NCBI GenBank assembly: GCA_004794785.1
Contig: SJOL01006432.1
Location: forward strand, 330,789-394,788
Length of the DNA stretch: 64,000 nt
Reading direction: 5' to 3'
DNA from: Opisthorchis felineus
Lineage: Eukaryota > Platyhelminthes > Trematoda > Opisthorchiida > Opisthorchiidae
Positions 32,801-47,800 of this stretch are shown here, piece after piece; positions within the stretch are counted from its first letter, which is position 1; each line of letters opens with the position of its first letter. Below the pieces are notes generated by a model, which made no database searches, was not told where the DNA came from, and saw only the letters and a list, made by a program, of their open reading frames with translations. The position numbers and the translations under genes were made by a program.

Positions 32801-35800
32801 ATACTACCTACCGAGACGTGTCTGATACCTAATTCCAGATAAAGTCGATGTCACGGATCAGCTACAGTCCTCCCTGAATCAGCGTGCGGATTTGGTGCGA
32901 GACGAAATTGCTCTTTCTGATCTCACGGAGTTGGATCGTTACTGCGAATTACAAGGTACGTTGCCGGCATCGCTGTTTTCAATCATTTGTTCGGTTTCGA
33001 GCTCTGTCTTTGGATTTTTCAGGTCCCGTGAGCCATGAGCCGAATCGGTCTATACCTTCATCCTTAAGACGGACCTCATACTTCTTTGATGTAGATCTCT
33101 GTGGAAATGTAAGCGACTTACTTAATTTTCCGAAATCTCTGCAGTCCCTTGGTTATGGGCCTGCACTATACTTTTTCTAGTGATCGGGGTTTTTTCGTTT
33201 GCATTCGGTGTGGCTTCACGGATTTCACAGGTAACAGTCTCGTCTCCATAAGTTGTGAACTTAAAGTGAACCCTTCACGATTGACGGGAGGTAATACCGA
33301 ACAAAAGCCAGTCTGATAGCCTGGCTCTGTTCATCATCGGATTGGGTGACTAGTTTTTCGTCAATGCTGGTTTGGATGCTATCAACACGCTCGGACAATC
33401 TGAGATGCTGGTAACGTGATGGGATTGGGGAATTTCCAGTATCTATTTCGTCCTGTAAGTAAAGCCGATCCATGCTTAAAAGCCGAGAAGCACTACAGCT
33501 CTTTCATCCTTACTGGGAATCGCCAGCAGTGCGCATTTTACGAACCCACGGCATCCCGGTTATTAGTGGAAGACTAAACCGTTCGACCACGAGCCGCTGA
33601 CCAGCACTGTGATTAATTGGTACTTAAACAAGATCTGGGACGAATGATCTTTCAATCATGAAACCCACACCACGTGGTTACGTGTTGACTAGTGACGAGT
33701 CCTCAGGTGGAAAGTTTGCCGCTCCTGTGAATTATTCTCTCTTCTGAGCTGCCTGTAGTGTGTTGGCATTGTGAGATGCGTTAATGCCCAGCTTAGCGAA
33801 CAAACCAACGGCCATAATAGGAAGTGTGTTTCACTTCCATACGGGTTGGATTTTTTTATATCCTCGTTCATCGAATGCAGCTTTGTAAACAGAATCTGCG
33901 GTGGTGTATATTGGGTCGGGATTCGATGTTTCAGCTGACTGTGTAACTGACTTCCGTGCCGGTTTTTTTGTCTCATCGAAGTATGCCGATAAACCCCGGA
34001 CAAGTAAGTAATGTCGCCCGTGATTCTTGCTCAAACGCATGTACCTGTTGTGAATTCAAGCGTATAAGATTGGAGGGTGAACAAGAGATGGGCAGTCCCA
34101 AGTCCAACAGCATGTCCAACCTATGGCTTAAAATTATCCAATCATATGGAGATAACTGAAACCCACAATGCACAAGGTTGCCCGATGGCCCACGCTACTC
34201 ATAGGATGCGCTCAGGGCACACATGCGACTGACTGCTGCTAGCCCCTAGTCAGTTTGGACTGTTTAAAGGTGGTCACAGAACGTCACTTCCGGCAGTGTT
34301 GTTGAATAGGACTTCCATAGGTTCGGGTGGTGGTGCGGTACAACAGCATAAAAGCATATCTTGTCAGCTGTCTTCATTTGAAACACAACTGTTATCTGGA
34401 AACTTCGTTTCCGATACTCTCTGAATTTCAAGCAGAAAATCACCGTAGGTTAACTTTTTTCTTGCTCGTAATGAATGTGTTACGAGAGAAATTCTGGGGG
34501 CAGTTTTCAAACCTCAACGAAAGGAAGAGGGGTACTCGGCGGTCTCGGAGTTTCTATTTTAGAGACATTGCACCTGAGCTATTGACTGGAGTCAAACGAA
34601 GAGAAGCATACTTATAAAACCTCAGACATCTTTTCAGAAGGGTTCGGAAAACAATCGGTGGCTTTATGGCTGATCAACGTTTCGCTTTTGACACAAGCCT
34701 CGCCACGCCAAGTGAGTAGTTTTAAGGCAGACGAAAGGTCAATCAACATGATCTCTTCCTATTGGCACATGTGATCAGTGTTCAATGTCGGTTAAAAGAT
34801 GTCGATTAGGAGGGTTCTTGGTGCTGACAGATACTTTCATTTGCGCACGAATTTGGTTTTGACAGGAGACAGCTGAATCCAGCTGAATTGTTTTTGATGA
34901 TAGGAGGGTTTTCGGCAACCTTATGAGTAGCGTGTTACGTCTAGACAACAAGGGTATTGGTCCTTGTGGCGAAACCCAACAGGGAGTAGATTTGGACTGC
35001 CGTTCTTCCTTATAAACCAAAGACATCCGAAATCATTGGAAGAATTCTAGACACGGCTAACAAGAGTAGCAATCCAGAAGGGAATGACGGCGCACTGCAT
35101 CACTGCAATTAAGAATCACCCCTCTCAGGTGGGGGGGGACTGTGTTCACAAGATTAAATATAACGACTGCACCAAGATCTGTATAGGATAGACGGCCAGA
35201 GAACTTCACATCAAAGTCGGTGAGCACAGGAGAAAAATAAACAGACCACTGGGAAACGGAGATGAATGTCGAACGTTACTGAAAGACAGCAATGGTAGTA
35301 CATGCACTGGACACGGGACACAAGATAGATTTAGAAAATGTTAAGGTTTTGAGGCCGGGACTACGGCCCACATCACAGAGGCTGATGGCCGGGGATGGGG
35401 TTGGAAATCGCCAAGCATCCCAGTGTGAATAGACTAGATCTGAAGTGCATAAACCAAGCCTATCAGAAAATTTCCGCCTAGTCTCACCGCCTCCACCCCC
35501 TAATTAGATTGCTGTAGTACACAGCAACAAAATTTAACAGTGGCACCCAAGGTGACTGAAGCGCTTCGAACCGAAAGCTCAGGGACCCAAATCCGATCAA
35601 ACATTACTTAAAATTCCCCCAACCCATCAACCATAAGATTTAGGCAAACATACGAGCCGACAAGATCTTTTAACTGACATTGAACACTGATCTAGTGCGC
35701 CGATTGGAAGAGATCATGCTGGTTGGTTCCCCGTCTGCCTTAAAACTTGGCCAGATCGGTAACATACTCACTTAGCCTGATGAAGCGTTTGTGTCAAAAG

Positions 35801-38800
35801 CGAAACGTAGCCCAGCTATAAAACCACCGATTGTTTAGCAAACCCTTCTGAAACGATGAGTTTTCACTGGGTTCCAAACTTTTTCCAATTGACTGAAGAC
35901 CTCAAACGGTTTTAACGATTTTGCCGGATGACACTTCGGTGCAGTTGCAAAAACTTGCTTTTGGTACGATAGCTTCATACTGCTCACTCGTGTGGGCAGT
36001 TCTCAGGTGGGTGGTGGCTTATATGTCTGGGGGCGAGATGGCTCAGGGGTGGTTAGAGCGCGAATTTACTGGCCGGAAGGTCCGTGGTTCGAACCCGACC
36101 TGTGTCTCGACTTCCCCTGTCTAGGCTTGGGCAACCTGGCAGTATCCTAGCCTTCATGCTTCTTTCAGGTGGCATGGCAGCTAGGCACCGAAAGGGTATT
36201 ACAGCTGAATGGTTTTGTAAACAGCAATGTTGGAATCGTGAACCTGTAGTAGAAAATTAGACCTGTCTTTCATGGCTGGACGTCAGTCAGCTTGTTTTTA
36301 GCCTTGGAATTAGTCACTTAGCCCGCCACAGTTAGTAAAGATTTGCTTATTTAAAACTGGTTTCTTTCATGGTTCCCAATAATATCAACCCATTATTCTA
36401 CGGTTTTTCTCACACGTTTACATCTTTACCGCATTCAGAACGTCTTGCGACTTCCGAAGCCAATTTTGAGCAAATGCTTGATTCTACCAGCGATGGTATT
36501 TCTATGCACCTTATGGACAGCGTGCGGCAGTTTCATCAATCGATGCAGCTAATCAAATCCTTACAAGGTAAGTTGAAGATGAGGGCCCACAGCGTTCACC
36601 TATTCAATCGCGTAAAAAGACATCTGATGCTGTTGTGTCATGGAGCGTCACCCCATTCCTTGCTGTATTTCACGTGAATTGGCGCATACTTATCGGTGTG
36701 CATTCACACATCCATTCGTGCACATTCATTCGCACATGCCTTATGTGAATACACACGTACGGCATCTAACAGCCCTCATCGGCCGTATTGATTTGTCTGA
36801 TATCGTGGTGGAGCAAACAGGCAGTAGCTACTTGCACCGATTCTCGCTCAGACTCTCGCGTTATCTTTACAAGTATCCTGGTTTTTGGGCTTTCTGTAAT
36901 CGTCAACGGACGCGTTTTTTGCGTTGCTGTCTCATTCACTTTACCGTCCGGTTACGGCAATTATCTGTAGGTGTATTGTGTCGACTAAAATGAAGTGGCG
37001 TTTGTAAATAACAGACCCTGGGGGTACCGGACATTTTTATCCACATTTCGCATAGTCTCTCTTCTGTGTCTGACCGAACCGTTTTTCCCCTCAACATGTA
37101 TCTACGCCCAGTGGGCGCTGATCGGATAAATCCCAGAACCATTACCCGTGAGGTGAACAGAGTTGAATGTCCTCTTTTCTACCATTGTCGATGGAATTCC
37201 CTAATGTAGGATGGTAATATGATAATGCTATGATATTGTAATGATATGGAATGGAACAAATCCGACTCAAACTCAGAAAGCTATTGCTTCCATGCTTTTT
37301 GCGAGGGGCTCTACAGGGTTCCAAGAGATCCTCTCTTTCGGCACACCCACTACGTGCACTTCTTATCAACCAAGATCCTTGGCTCCACCCCTCCGAACAC
37401 AAGCCATCCCAGAATAGTCAGCATACGTCTTACTTCGGCTTGGTAGGCTCTCTTCGGAGGGTTTGGTTTTACTTATCTCTAAAGGTTTATTTCAACAGAG
37501 TCTCAATGCATTCATACCGAAGTTGCACCTGGTTTTCACTTTGCGTCGTTTCCAAGTGTTGCTACTCTTAGATCGGTATCTTCTGTGTGAAGATTCTCAA
37601 GTCTGATCAGCCTTAATACTCTCAGTAGTTTCACGGTGTATGGGAGATGGATGGAAATCTGGATTTTGTCATGAACAATGACTCCAACGCCACCTGACTC
37701 CTCTGCGCAATAGATGGAGTTGGTTATACCTACCAAGGAGAATCGGCTGTCCGGAAGAGAGAAGTGTAGACGGAGCTTCGCTGTAACCTTGGGTACCAAC
37801 CAGGCGTTATCCTGTGAATTATGTGGCATCCGCTATGAGACATTTTTGAAAGTGTCGTTTTTGCGAAGTTATTTTCAACCCTCCGTTACCACCTTTTAGA
37901 CTCAAGTTGGTGTGTCTACCTAAATCGCCAGAGAACATCGCCCGGGACACAAACTGGCGAGGTTACCTGATGTCATGCTTCAGAGTTTGTTATAGTTCAA
38001 GTTAACAGAACGGCTATTTTGGCGACAATTGTGAAATTGCTAGATTGTACGTAAGCTTAAGATTGTGCATAAACTTAATCCAGAACATAGTCCTTTGTTA
38101 TGTTATCCTGGCTGTATGTTCATTCATCTTCTCCTTTTCTTGTGCAGATGAATTGGCTTCTCTAGCTCAGCTCAAGTCCACCTTATCTCGAGAACTGAAA
38201 CAGGCTACGGCTGATCCAATAAAATCTTCCCGGCCCCCAGCAGAAAACAGTGACTCCCGCTTGCCGAATCAATCGGACGAAGTTTACCCCCTCATTGATG
38301 AAGATGTTCAGGAGATCAATGATCATGGATTTTCGAACACGCTCAATCGAGCGAGGAATATTACGGCTCGTGTAGCTGCTTGTCACGCTCGAGCTGAAGC
38401 TAGCCTTTCATCGTACTGTGCCGAACAAAGGCGTCAGACTGACATATTCAACAGTTCAGGTAGATTTGGTTGACGCATTACAGTTCTAGCTTTTTTTAAT
38501 AAACCTGCTATCTAGAGTCCTCAAGGGATTGTCGTTAAAACTTCTAGCTTCGACAGGCTGGTGCAGAACTGAATTTTTCCCTTCCGAAAAGTTATTCTGT
38601 TACGGCACTGGTCATTCTGTCCCTATCAGAGAGTGTTGTCGGAATGATAGACGGCAACACGGCCACAATGTAACCGGGACCAGGGCGAGCTGAGAAACAG
38701 AACTTTATCAACTATTATATTTCGGAAAACAGGGTCATGTTATGTGGAGGCAAACACTCATTTGTAATTTAGGATCAGACTATTGGGGGATTCGATCAAA

Positions 38801-41800
38801 TCTCAACTGCGTCCCGTGTTTACACCAACCTCCGACCTTATGGCCCACATGATGGCCGGCCCTGTTTCATTTGGAACAATATGTAGACTATGGAAGTATT
38901 TTCCCTCATAAGACGCTACTCATGTGATTGTTTGAAATCTTCTGAACAGTCATCCTGCTCGTCTCGTCCGTTCTGGAGCCGAATTCGTTTTCATCTTTCG
39001 TTCTTGAATGCTGAGTTGTACGTAGTTGGAGAAGTACACCTGTCTGTTGATTAACATAGCGTTAATAGGAGTCGCAAGTGAAACTCTTGTCCATATTGAT
39101 ATTCAGTTCAATTTTTTTTTCATTTACGAAACAAGTTTGCTAGATGTTCGGGAACTAGGTCTAACCGTTAAGCCTTCAGGAAAGCGAAACCGGTATTGAC
39201 TCTGAGGGTTTTCTTGAGCCCAATGGGCAGTGTTATGTCAAGGGTCACTTTACCTTTGATGTGTTCTGATTCACGTCGACGGCGTCCAAACTAAAGGGTA
39301 CCCAGCTCTAGACCAGGACGTTTGCTACGCACCATGTACTGCCGTCTTCTGTTCCAAGCCATTGTCGGTTGAAGGTTTGTGAGTGACACAGCAATGGGAG
39401 CTGTTACAGCCCAAGTAAACGCTACGGGATTTTCGTATCTGCCTGGTGGGATTCACATGGAAACCGGTCCCGGTGCCGAGCGTGCTCTTAGTTCCTCGTC
39501 GAGCTGACCAGTGGGAGCCTGTCTGTCTTTGTGAGCTGATTTGCAGCGCATGCTAGGTCATCCAGTGATGGCGTCTTACCTAACACAATGCTCAAATGTG
39601 TCCATTCCTGTGCTTGCCGATAGTTTAGGCATCCAGCTCCTGATAGTTTTCTCCATAGTCAGTGCATTTTCCCGCTGTCTCCACTTTTCCTTCGTTCTTG
39701 TCACACTTCTTTACAGCATTCTTTCCACAGTTGTGTTCTGGTGTTGAGAACCAGTAGTTATTCCTGGTGTGCTGCTGTTAATGATGATGGTAATGCGTCC
39801 TGCCCTTAAAACGTAACACTCGCCACTTGACCGTGTTTGAGTTGGATTGATATCAGCCCAAATGCGCGATGTAAATTGTGAATGTGTCGTGATACGCAGT
39901 GAACGTTTGAAAGTAAAAGTCCGGTTAACAGGCTTTATCTTAGTGTGTGACTGTCAGTTGGATCATAACATGTTATTCCTTGGTGGGCGCCTGGCGACAT
40001 TATTTCCGGGCCACTTGTATTGGACGTAGTTCACGTGAAATTCTCAGTTATGCTGTTTTGATCATTTTATTTTGCTGCACCAATGACCCCGGTCCTAATC
40101 ACTTGATGACCACTAACGGAAACCAGGTAGACGCTGTTAAATGAATTTAGCAAGCTCATTACGTCACAGGATGAGAGCAGTAGATTGCAATTCTGAGACA
40201 CCACACTCTCCAAGCTTTTTTGTGACAACAGATGTGAATTTTTGATCCAGGTTAGCTGTTAACTATGTAGTCACCGTTGTTTTGACTGGGAATTGTATGC
40301 CGGAAAATAAAGACCTCTGGGACCGTTGTGGGTAACATATCACTCAATTCGCCTGAATGGACGTCTCCAGTGAAATGGCAAACCTTGCGCAGCGAATACG
40401 AGGATATGTGACACAGGAAAATGCAGTGCACAATTTATGTAACTGGGGTCCTCAAAAGTGTTATTTCTCTCATTTAGTAAACTAAAGGAATACTTGTTGG
40501 TTTGTTTGAATAGAGACGTAAGGGGGGAAAGACCATCCAGCAACGGCAAATCATGACAACATACAACTATAGGCATTTCGGTCACTCCCCGTGGATGTCT
40601 CTTATTCGGCGATTTTACTGGACTGTCAGTTCTTTGGCGACCCAGGTGTCTTGGGCTTATTCTCCCTGAAAGAGTTGGCATGTGATTGACATATCTGTCC
40701 AGTTGGTTGCTCGGCCTAACTGCTTCGGGTCACAAAAAGTGTAGACCAGTCAATAAATGTTGAGGTTGTACCGGAACGCTTCTTCTAATAGATTCTGCTG
40801 GTGATGGCTTGAAATGTGCTGCATGGTTTAATATGCATCCAGTATAAATGGGGTATTGTTGTGCGTATATACCTGCGAGGATGATTGAGTATGATAAATA
40901 AGCCTTGCGATAGTCTTTGCGAGTGTTTTGTACCGACTAATCGTGAAATGAATTTGGCCTCTCAAGTTGCTAACCTCTACTCATTCTCACGCAGTGCCTT
41001 CTGAGGTTCATTCTTTCCGAGGTTTTTAGTTTCCGTCTACACTGGGCGGTGTTGCTAAATTCCTAATTCAAATAGATTTCCTGTGAACTGTGCAAGGCCT
41101 GTTCCTTTTTTGTATGCGTTTATTTTCGTTACTTATCGCGTCGTATAATCCTTGAAATAAATACTCACCAATAGGTACTGCTCCCGACGAGACCGGTAAC
41201 AACCTCAGTAAAGCTGAGGAATCAGCCGTCCATTCAACTGGTTTGGTGAGACTCGTACCCGACGGTCTGCAAACGAAGGTAGAGTCCCAGTCGTCAGTTG
41301 ATGAATCGGAAGTACTCAAACTCCGCGGTGCGTTTTCCTCGCTAGTTAGATGTGCTTCGTTATTGACTAATCATCACTGTAGCCGTTGTTGTTTCCTCAA
41401 TGTTATAGTATATAATCCCAACGATTACGTGCGTTCATCTCTTCAGGACAAAAGTGAACAAGAGTGAGGAATTTCTTAGTAGCACGCCAAATGTTTTATC
41501 AAGCAACATAACTCGAGGCGGGTGGACGAAGTGCATATCATGTATTCGGTGAGGGAATGATAACCAGCAATGAAGGTCGTGCAGCTGATGGTTAAGGTCA
41601 ATGACCCTAACGAGCTTACGAGGCACCCAGTATACCGTATTTTATGACCAGCACAGGATTGGCTTATGTGCATGGTTATCTTCATTAGGTATGTCGCTGA
41701 TTCCGAATGAGCGTATCAGTAAGTCTTTTTGGTCAGTTTAAGTGGGTCGACCAAAACTTGGCTACTTTGTTCCAATCTTCATCTTTCGTGTTCTGTAAGT

Positions 41801-44800
41801 AGACCTCATAGCGCCTACGTTGCCACCCTTAATCTCATTGCCTGCCATGCATTGTTTGCGGCTATCTTCCTGGAAGTATGTCGGCTTGCGCTATGTGCGG
41901 GAATCCGTTTCGAAGCACGGCAAGGTGCATATAATTAACCACGGGTGCATGTGTTAGACAAGCCGAGATTGTTTTTTCGATGCTGTCCTAAGTTGACCGT
42001 TTCGACTCTCAGGGTTATCTGTTGTTTCCACTTTGTTGCGCGGTTGACTCTACCATTGTCCAAAAATTCAATATGCACTCGTTCCGACAATTTGTTTGTA
42101 TTTCATTGCATTGAGCAACTCCAGTTTTGCTGGTCTGGTGCCTTAATAAGCTTCACCTCAGGCAAAAGCACGCACTCCAAAACGTTCTAATATATCTTGA
42201 AAACGGAAAATACAGGGAAATACAGTGGTCTTCCCAATTTGTTTCTCCCAAGTGAGGAAACTCTCCTTGAAAACACCACTTCGTTGCGTCTCCGTGAACC
42301 CGGGTCATTGGGCGAACATATCCCTGTGAATAAGATGTCATTGTCCCTCAGGCGAAATGGTAATCGCTAGGCCCAGGCAAAAAGACAGCTCAGGACTCTG
42401 CTATATCACTGTTATGCCGTTAACTATTGTCAGTGTTAGGGTTATGGTATCTTTGAAATATAATAAAGCCACTGAACTTCTCACATGCTATTCCCAGAAG
42501 GTTCATTTGCAGATCTTGTCCGTTCACTTGAATCGTAGTGGAAAACATCGGGTGGATGATTCTGCCTCCCCCCCAACACCCATTCCAACCTTCGTGATGT
42601 CACGATAGTTTACTCTGTTCCATAAAGGTTTAATGCAAGCTCTTTTCTAAACTAGCATGGGGGTAGGTGAAGTAGCTGCTAAAGATAAATGCATATCGAG
42701 TAATGTGACACTCTAAGCGTAAAACCACCCAGGTGTAGGTGATTCAAACGAGTTTCATCAAGTATGGAACCTAAGCTATGCATTTCGTCGGCATACATGT
42801 TCAGGAGGCGAAAGGTGATCCTCCTGTTGTTGAATAACGGCTCAAAGGAAGGTGATAAATAACGGCACGCTGAATGGAAGACCACTGGAAAATACACAGT
42901 ATCTGTTCCAGTTAGAGACTGAAAAATCGGACATTTGGGACTACAGTGGCACCTCAGGTTTATTGCTACATTGTATTTCAGGTGGGGTCCAATAATAGGA
43001 GAACAATATGAATTGTGAACCAAGATAATAGACTTCTGAGGAAATTAAATATTACACTTAGGGTCATTCAGTGTTCATTTGAAACTAGGGATTTGATCGT
43101 TCTCCCCAAACGAGTGCTTTCTGTCAGAAGGGACCACACTGACCAAGTCCTACGATTTATCTCTTTTGGAGACCTACTGTATGCCATAGCAGACGTGCTT
43201 TTACAGATTTGGGAGTTTCATGTGATATAGTATAATATCTAAAATGACTTCCAAAGGCTTTAGTAAGTTTATTGCGGTATTTATCATGACCATTTATTTA
43301 TCATTAACCAACACATCCACACACCTCTGTCCGCCAGGAAATTCACATGCAAATTGATACTGTCCCACTCTAACGAAGGTGCTTCAAATTTTTTGCCGAG
43401 TAATTGCGCGAACGGATCATCCGCTAGGTTGGATATTCTTGCTTTTTAATGTATAGATTTTGACGATATCAGATAGTGTACGATTCCATCCGATGTCCGG
43501 ATGACGGTATTTTGTGGCAAGGATATGGTTGCGCAAAATCCAATAATCCCATTTGTTTGCACTGCACAGCTAAATGCACTTACACGCTGTTGAAACATTT
43601 GGTTTAGGGGGCAGGGTTGGTGTGGGAAGACTAGCGACCATGGTGTGGCAGACAAATAAACACAATTCGATTAGTCACGTGCAGGAAATGGATTCGATAT
43701 ACAAAATTAGGGTATATTTGGGAAGTAAGTCTATGGCTGTGCATTTTCCTGGCAACTAATGATGATGAAGGATAACCTGAAGGCTGTACTTTCGAGCTGA
43801 ACGACATTAAATTGGATGACTCAAAGCCCGCCATCCAAGGTCAGAAGTGTGGTGGACCAGTCTGGGTATACTCCAAGGTCTGTTACGACAGACCCTCAGT
43901 GAAAAAAGGGTAAGCTAACGTCTGCGACGAGAGATAGTAATAATTCCCGTTACTATATGCAACCAACCTTCAAATACTTACCAACGCCTTTTTCGCGGGT
44001 GTGTAGTGGATCCTATTTATGATCGGTTTGTAAGATGCAGTTGTGTATATGGCAGTTTAATGGGGACTTCTTCGGAGAAACCCTTGGTGACGTCTAATGG
44101 TAGGGATAGTTGATTTTTTGTGATATTCTGCCTTGCACCGCCTACTCCGAGTGGGTTTGGGAACCTGGATTGATCGAGGTGGATTAATGCGCTGTGCAGG
44201 AGCTCGTACAGGTTTGGAGTGATTACTCCTGCGTTGTTGGCAATACGTGAGTGTCCCTGCCCTTGCACCGACACGAGTAGTCAAGGGTTTCGTTTATCCT
44301 TTTATCTTGAGGAAAACATTGTTTTTTTATCAACGGAAGTGATGGAAATTCATGTTACTCCACAGCACGCGGAAGTGTGCCTTTAGGGTCAAGGAATCCG
44401 CTGCACACCGGTACCCAATCGGTGAGGATGAGAAAAGAAAGAAAAGTAAATGGAAAACGGGCAGTGTCTTCAGTTGTGAACAATTGCGCTTTTGAATTTA
44501 CGTACTAGCATACTGCCAATTTCCCGTTTATTTTCAGAGGACCTTCGGACCGCTCATAGTGAAGTGGAGACTTACAAACAGATGGCAGAAACCTTTAAGC
44601 AACAAGGTAGAGTTTTTCTAAGTGGACTGCCATTGTGCGTACTCATTGTGAACTCCTAACAGTTGTTATTTTGTGGAAGCTTTCTAATTTTTATGGTACG
44701 CTATCTTCAGAAGCAGTCTGTTTTTAGCTGTAAGAACGTCTAAAAAACCAACGTATGTTTCCACGTACCAGTAAAGTGCTCCTGGTTACTAATTGGAAAT

Positions 44801-47800
44801 GTGGAGAATCTGAATAAAAGCGTCATAGTGTATGCGTTTACCATATCGAATACTATCGATATAAGGCTGGTGACCAAAGTCCTTCGGTGAGCAGGCTCAA
44901 CAGGTTTCTTTATGAACCGGTCCATAAATCTTTCATGCCGCGTCTTCAGATTCCTTGGACCACACGATCATCCGAACACTGAACATACTATTCTCCCTCT
45001 GTGAGTAAAGGACTTTCTGTATCATTTTAGTACAGGACGTCTGCAGTCGTGAATGACACCTGGGAAGGAGGTTTCCTCTGTATGTCTGGGACAAGTGCTG
45101 TTAGAAAAAATCACGCTGTGACGATGCTGATTTGGGAAAGCTATGGTGAAATCACGATGGTAAACATAGTTCCTGGTTACTCGGAGTTTATGATGCCGTG
45201 AAAAGATCTTTGTTCCCAGTTTCAGGTTACGGTCACTGGTGGTAAAAACTGATAGTATGAATGCTGCGTTTTCATTAATTGGTTTGCAGAATGCAGACAT
45301 ATCGAGCCTGCTGCAGGTGTTCGGACGTAATGCAAGATTAAACAGATCCTGAAAAGGTAGTCCAAGGCTCAAGTTGGGTGCGTGAAATTTATTGTCCTAT
45401 TGATTCTACCGCACCAGTGGTTCGAAACCTGAGAATCATTTTGGTTCCTTCTGTTTAACATCATGTTATTGGAAAAACTACCGACAAATGCCTTACCTGA
45501 TAAGTGTGGCTAAAAACGACTCTCGGAGACAGAAATTCAGTATATCCAACTCGGAAGATTCTCTTGTACCTCGCTTTCGCTTGCTTGCATGCACTACTTG
45601 AGCCAATCATCGAAATTCTGACGTGCACCGAATCCGGAAATCTCACTGCTCATTTAGTTAAACTCTAGTTAAACTCTACTTAGACAAGAATGTTGAACAC
45701 CTAGTTCTGGTGGGTGTATGACTGAGCTGGAAATTAATGCGAGTCGTATCTGTTATAGGGCTGTGTTAGTTTGTTTCCTAAAGTCTAGGAAGAAATGTGT
45801 GCTTCTGACGCATTGCGAAGGTAATGTGTGAGCCCTTAGTGTTGTTATTTGGTAGACACTTCCAACTAGCTCTTCGAGATGTGGTTGGAATTTCATGCGT
45901 AAATCGTTGACCTGATTTGAGACGGAGACTTACGTTATAGAGTTCCACGACAAGCCCCAACTGTTTTCTTTGAATGGTGGAGATAGCAAATAATATTCCA
46001 AACTTTGGTGGGCGTAAAAAGGCTCCCTTCGAGGTGAGTGAACGAGAATGTTGGCGTGGACACATGATAGCAACCCATGCAATCTCTTGTGAGTGGAAAT
46101 CTGTGATGTGTCCTTCTCGTAAGACTATCAAGTGCATCGGTACGTCATCGTCCTCATTATGATGGACAGCAATACACCGGTAATATTCCGAAGCTGCTAT
46201 ACAGTAGATTGATCACTAGGCAGAGTGAAGGAGCAGTTAACGGACACGAATGAAGGACGGTTGAGGGCGTCAGCACTAGGGAAGTTTTTTATTTTGGCTG
46301 ACGTGCTTCATCTATTCATCGGGTCGCCAGGTCCGATTTTCTCCAGCAACAGGCGAGTTACCAAGATCACTCTAATTCTTACTGAATTCAACTTGAACGC
46401 CCAACCGAATGACATCAGTCGTTGTCGAAACAATATGTATATTATGCGACAAGTCGTCATCAAACTGAAGGATCAGAAAGCTGTCTACCACAGTGTCTTT
46501 AACCTGGGACCACAACACCCGGTGAGCGTTAACTTCTAAGCTATCCCGGTCTTTTTTTCAAGTGCATAGTAAATACTAGGATCAGTGGCCTGGTCTGATT
46601 TGTCTCATTGGAGTTTATTACTTCCGTCTTGGTGTCCAACTATACTCAACCATTCAAGTCGTTTTCTTTTAGTTGCATCCGCCTTTGATATCAATAGCTG
46701 TTGAAGCAAAACAGTACAACTAACTCAGCTGAGACAGCTATATGAGTTCGAGCGGGCGAAGATTCAACCACAAATATCGAGGCCAAGTCCTAGGTACAGA
46801 TATGACGATTATTACTACTGCAGAATGTCTAATTCGGTTTAAGTCCGTAATCAATTTCAGTCTTGCAGCACTTGACAAGTAGTAGAAAATGGACGTGGTT
46901 CAACAAACTTCATTCAAATTGTTTTTCAAGTTCATTCGTGTGCAAATGTATTGTTGTGGCATTAGTCGGCGAAATTCACGTCCGTTTGTTCGAATAACGT
47001 CAGAACCCACACTATTGTTCCGAAGGAAGCGGTTTTTCGTCGCTTAGCTGAAATCATAGGTCCTATTATGTGGCACCTCTTGAAACCTATTGATAGGATG
47101 CCGAAGTAGACTGTTAATCTGTTCTTCCTCCGATATGTGCGCTGCATTTTCTGAGGTAATAAATATTTTCTTATTCGCTTGTTCAGTCAGAAATAAATGC
47201 TGCCCTGAGCATGTAGACCCTACAGGTTCAAACCAAGTCTGGCACCATAATGTCAGTGGTTGGATTTGGTGCCCATGGTATGGTTATGCATTCTAGAGCA
47301 GCTGTACTCAGCCAGCGAATGTATTTATATTAATCTGGCCATTCAGGTAATGTCCACAACGAACAAAGGGTGCACTGTCTTTTTAAGTGTTCAGACCAAA
47401 CGCACATTAGCACCAACCAAGTCACACTTTTGAATGGGCGGTGAACTTAACCACGTCTTTAGATTATTCTAACAAATGTGGTTGCGACGCATTCTTGAGA
47501 TTCAAATGAGCTGAATGGAAGATAAACAAAGTCCCACGTTCAAATTGCCATCAATTGGATCAGAATCTAAAATGATGGTGAACTCGGTCGAAAAGTGAAC
47601 TGATGGGACTGACGAATTAACATGAATCTTAGGTTGTCACGAAACCGATTAGTACGCGAAGAAGGATAGCAATCACTGTGTTAGGTCAATACACTAATTT
47701 TGTCGACACCTCATTCTTCGTTCTTCAGTCAAGCCAAAAATCAACATAAAGGAGTAAAAGTCAGCGGCCACTTTGATGGGTATGCATTTCTTAAATCACG

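Larger units (their letters stand above)
34628..35862 (+). mobile_element. Penelope-like element with inverted flanks, in intron 12
   Basis: A GIY-YIG-type C-terminal region of a Penelope-like retroelement lies between two inverted flanking repeats (about 34628-34812 and 35656-35862). On the + strand, SEIIGRIL near 35030 matches the SExIxRIL linker between RT and endonuclease in this class. It is followed by [16 protein letters not shown] near 35140-35190, a degraded GIY-YIG core with C-x-x-C-like spacing, then GEHRRK and a TGH box. In-frame stops and shifts show it is dead. RT itself is missing. Confidence 0.7.

Noticed and set aside
33021..33110. Open stretch with acceptor- and donor-like ends, considered as an extra SLMAP exon between 12 and 13
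   Set aside because: It would leave phase 0, while exon 13 needs phase 1, and the peptide has no coiled-coil character. Exon 12 joins exon 13 cleanly without it.
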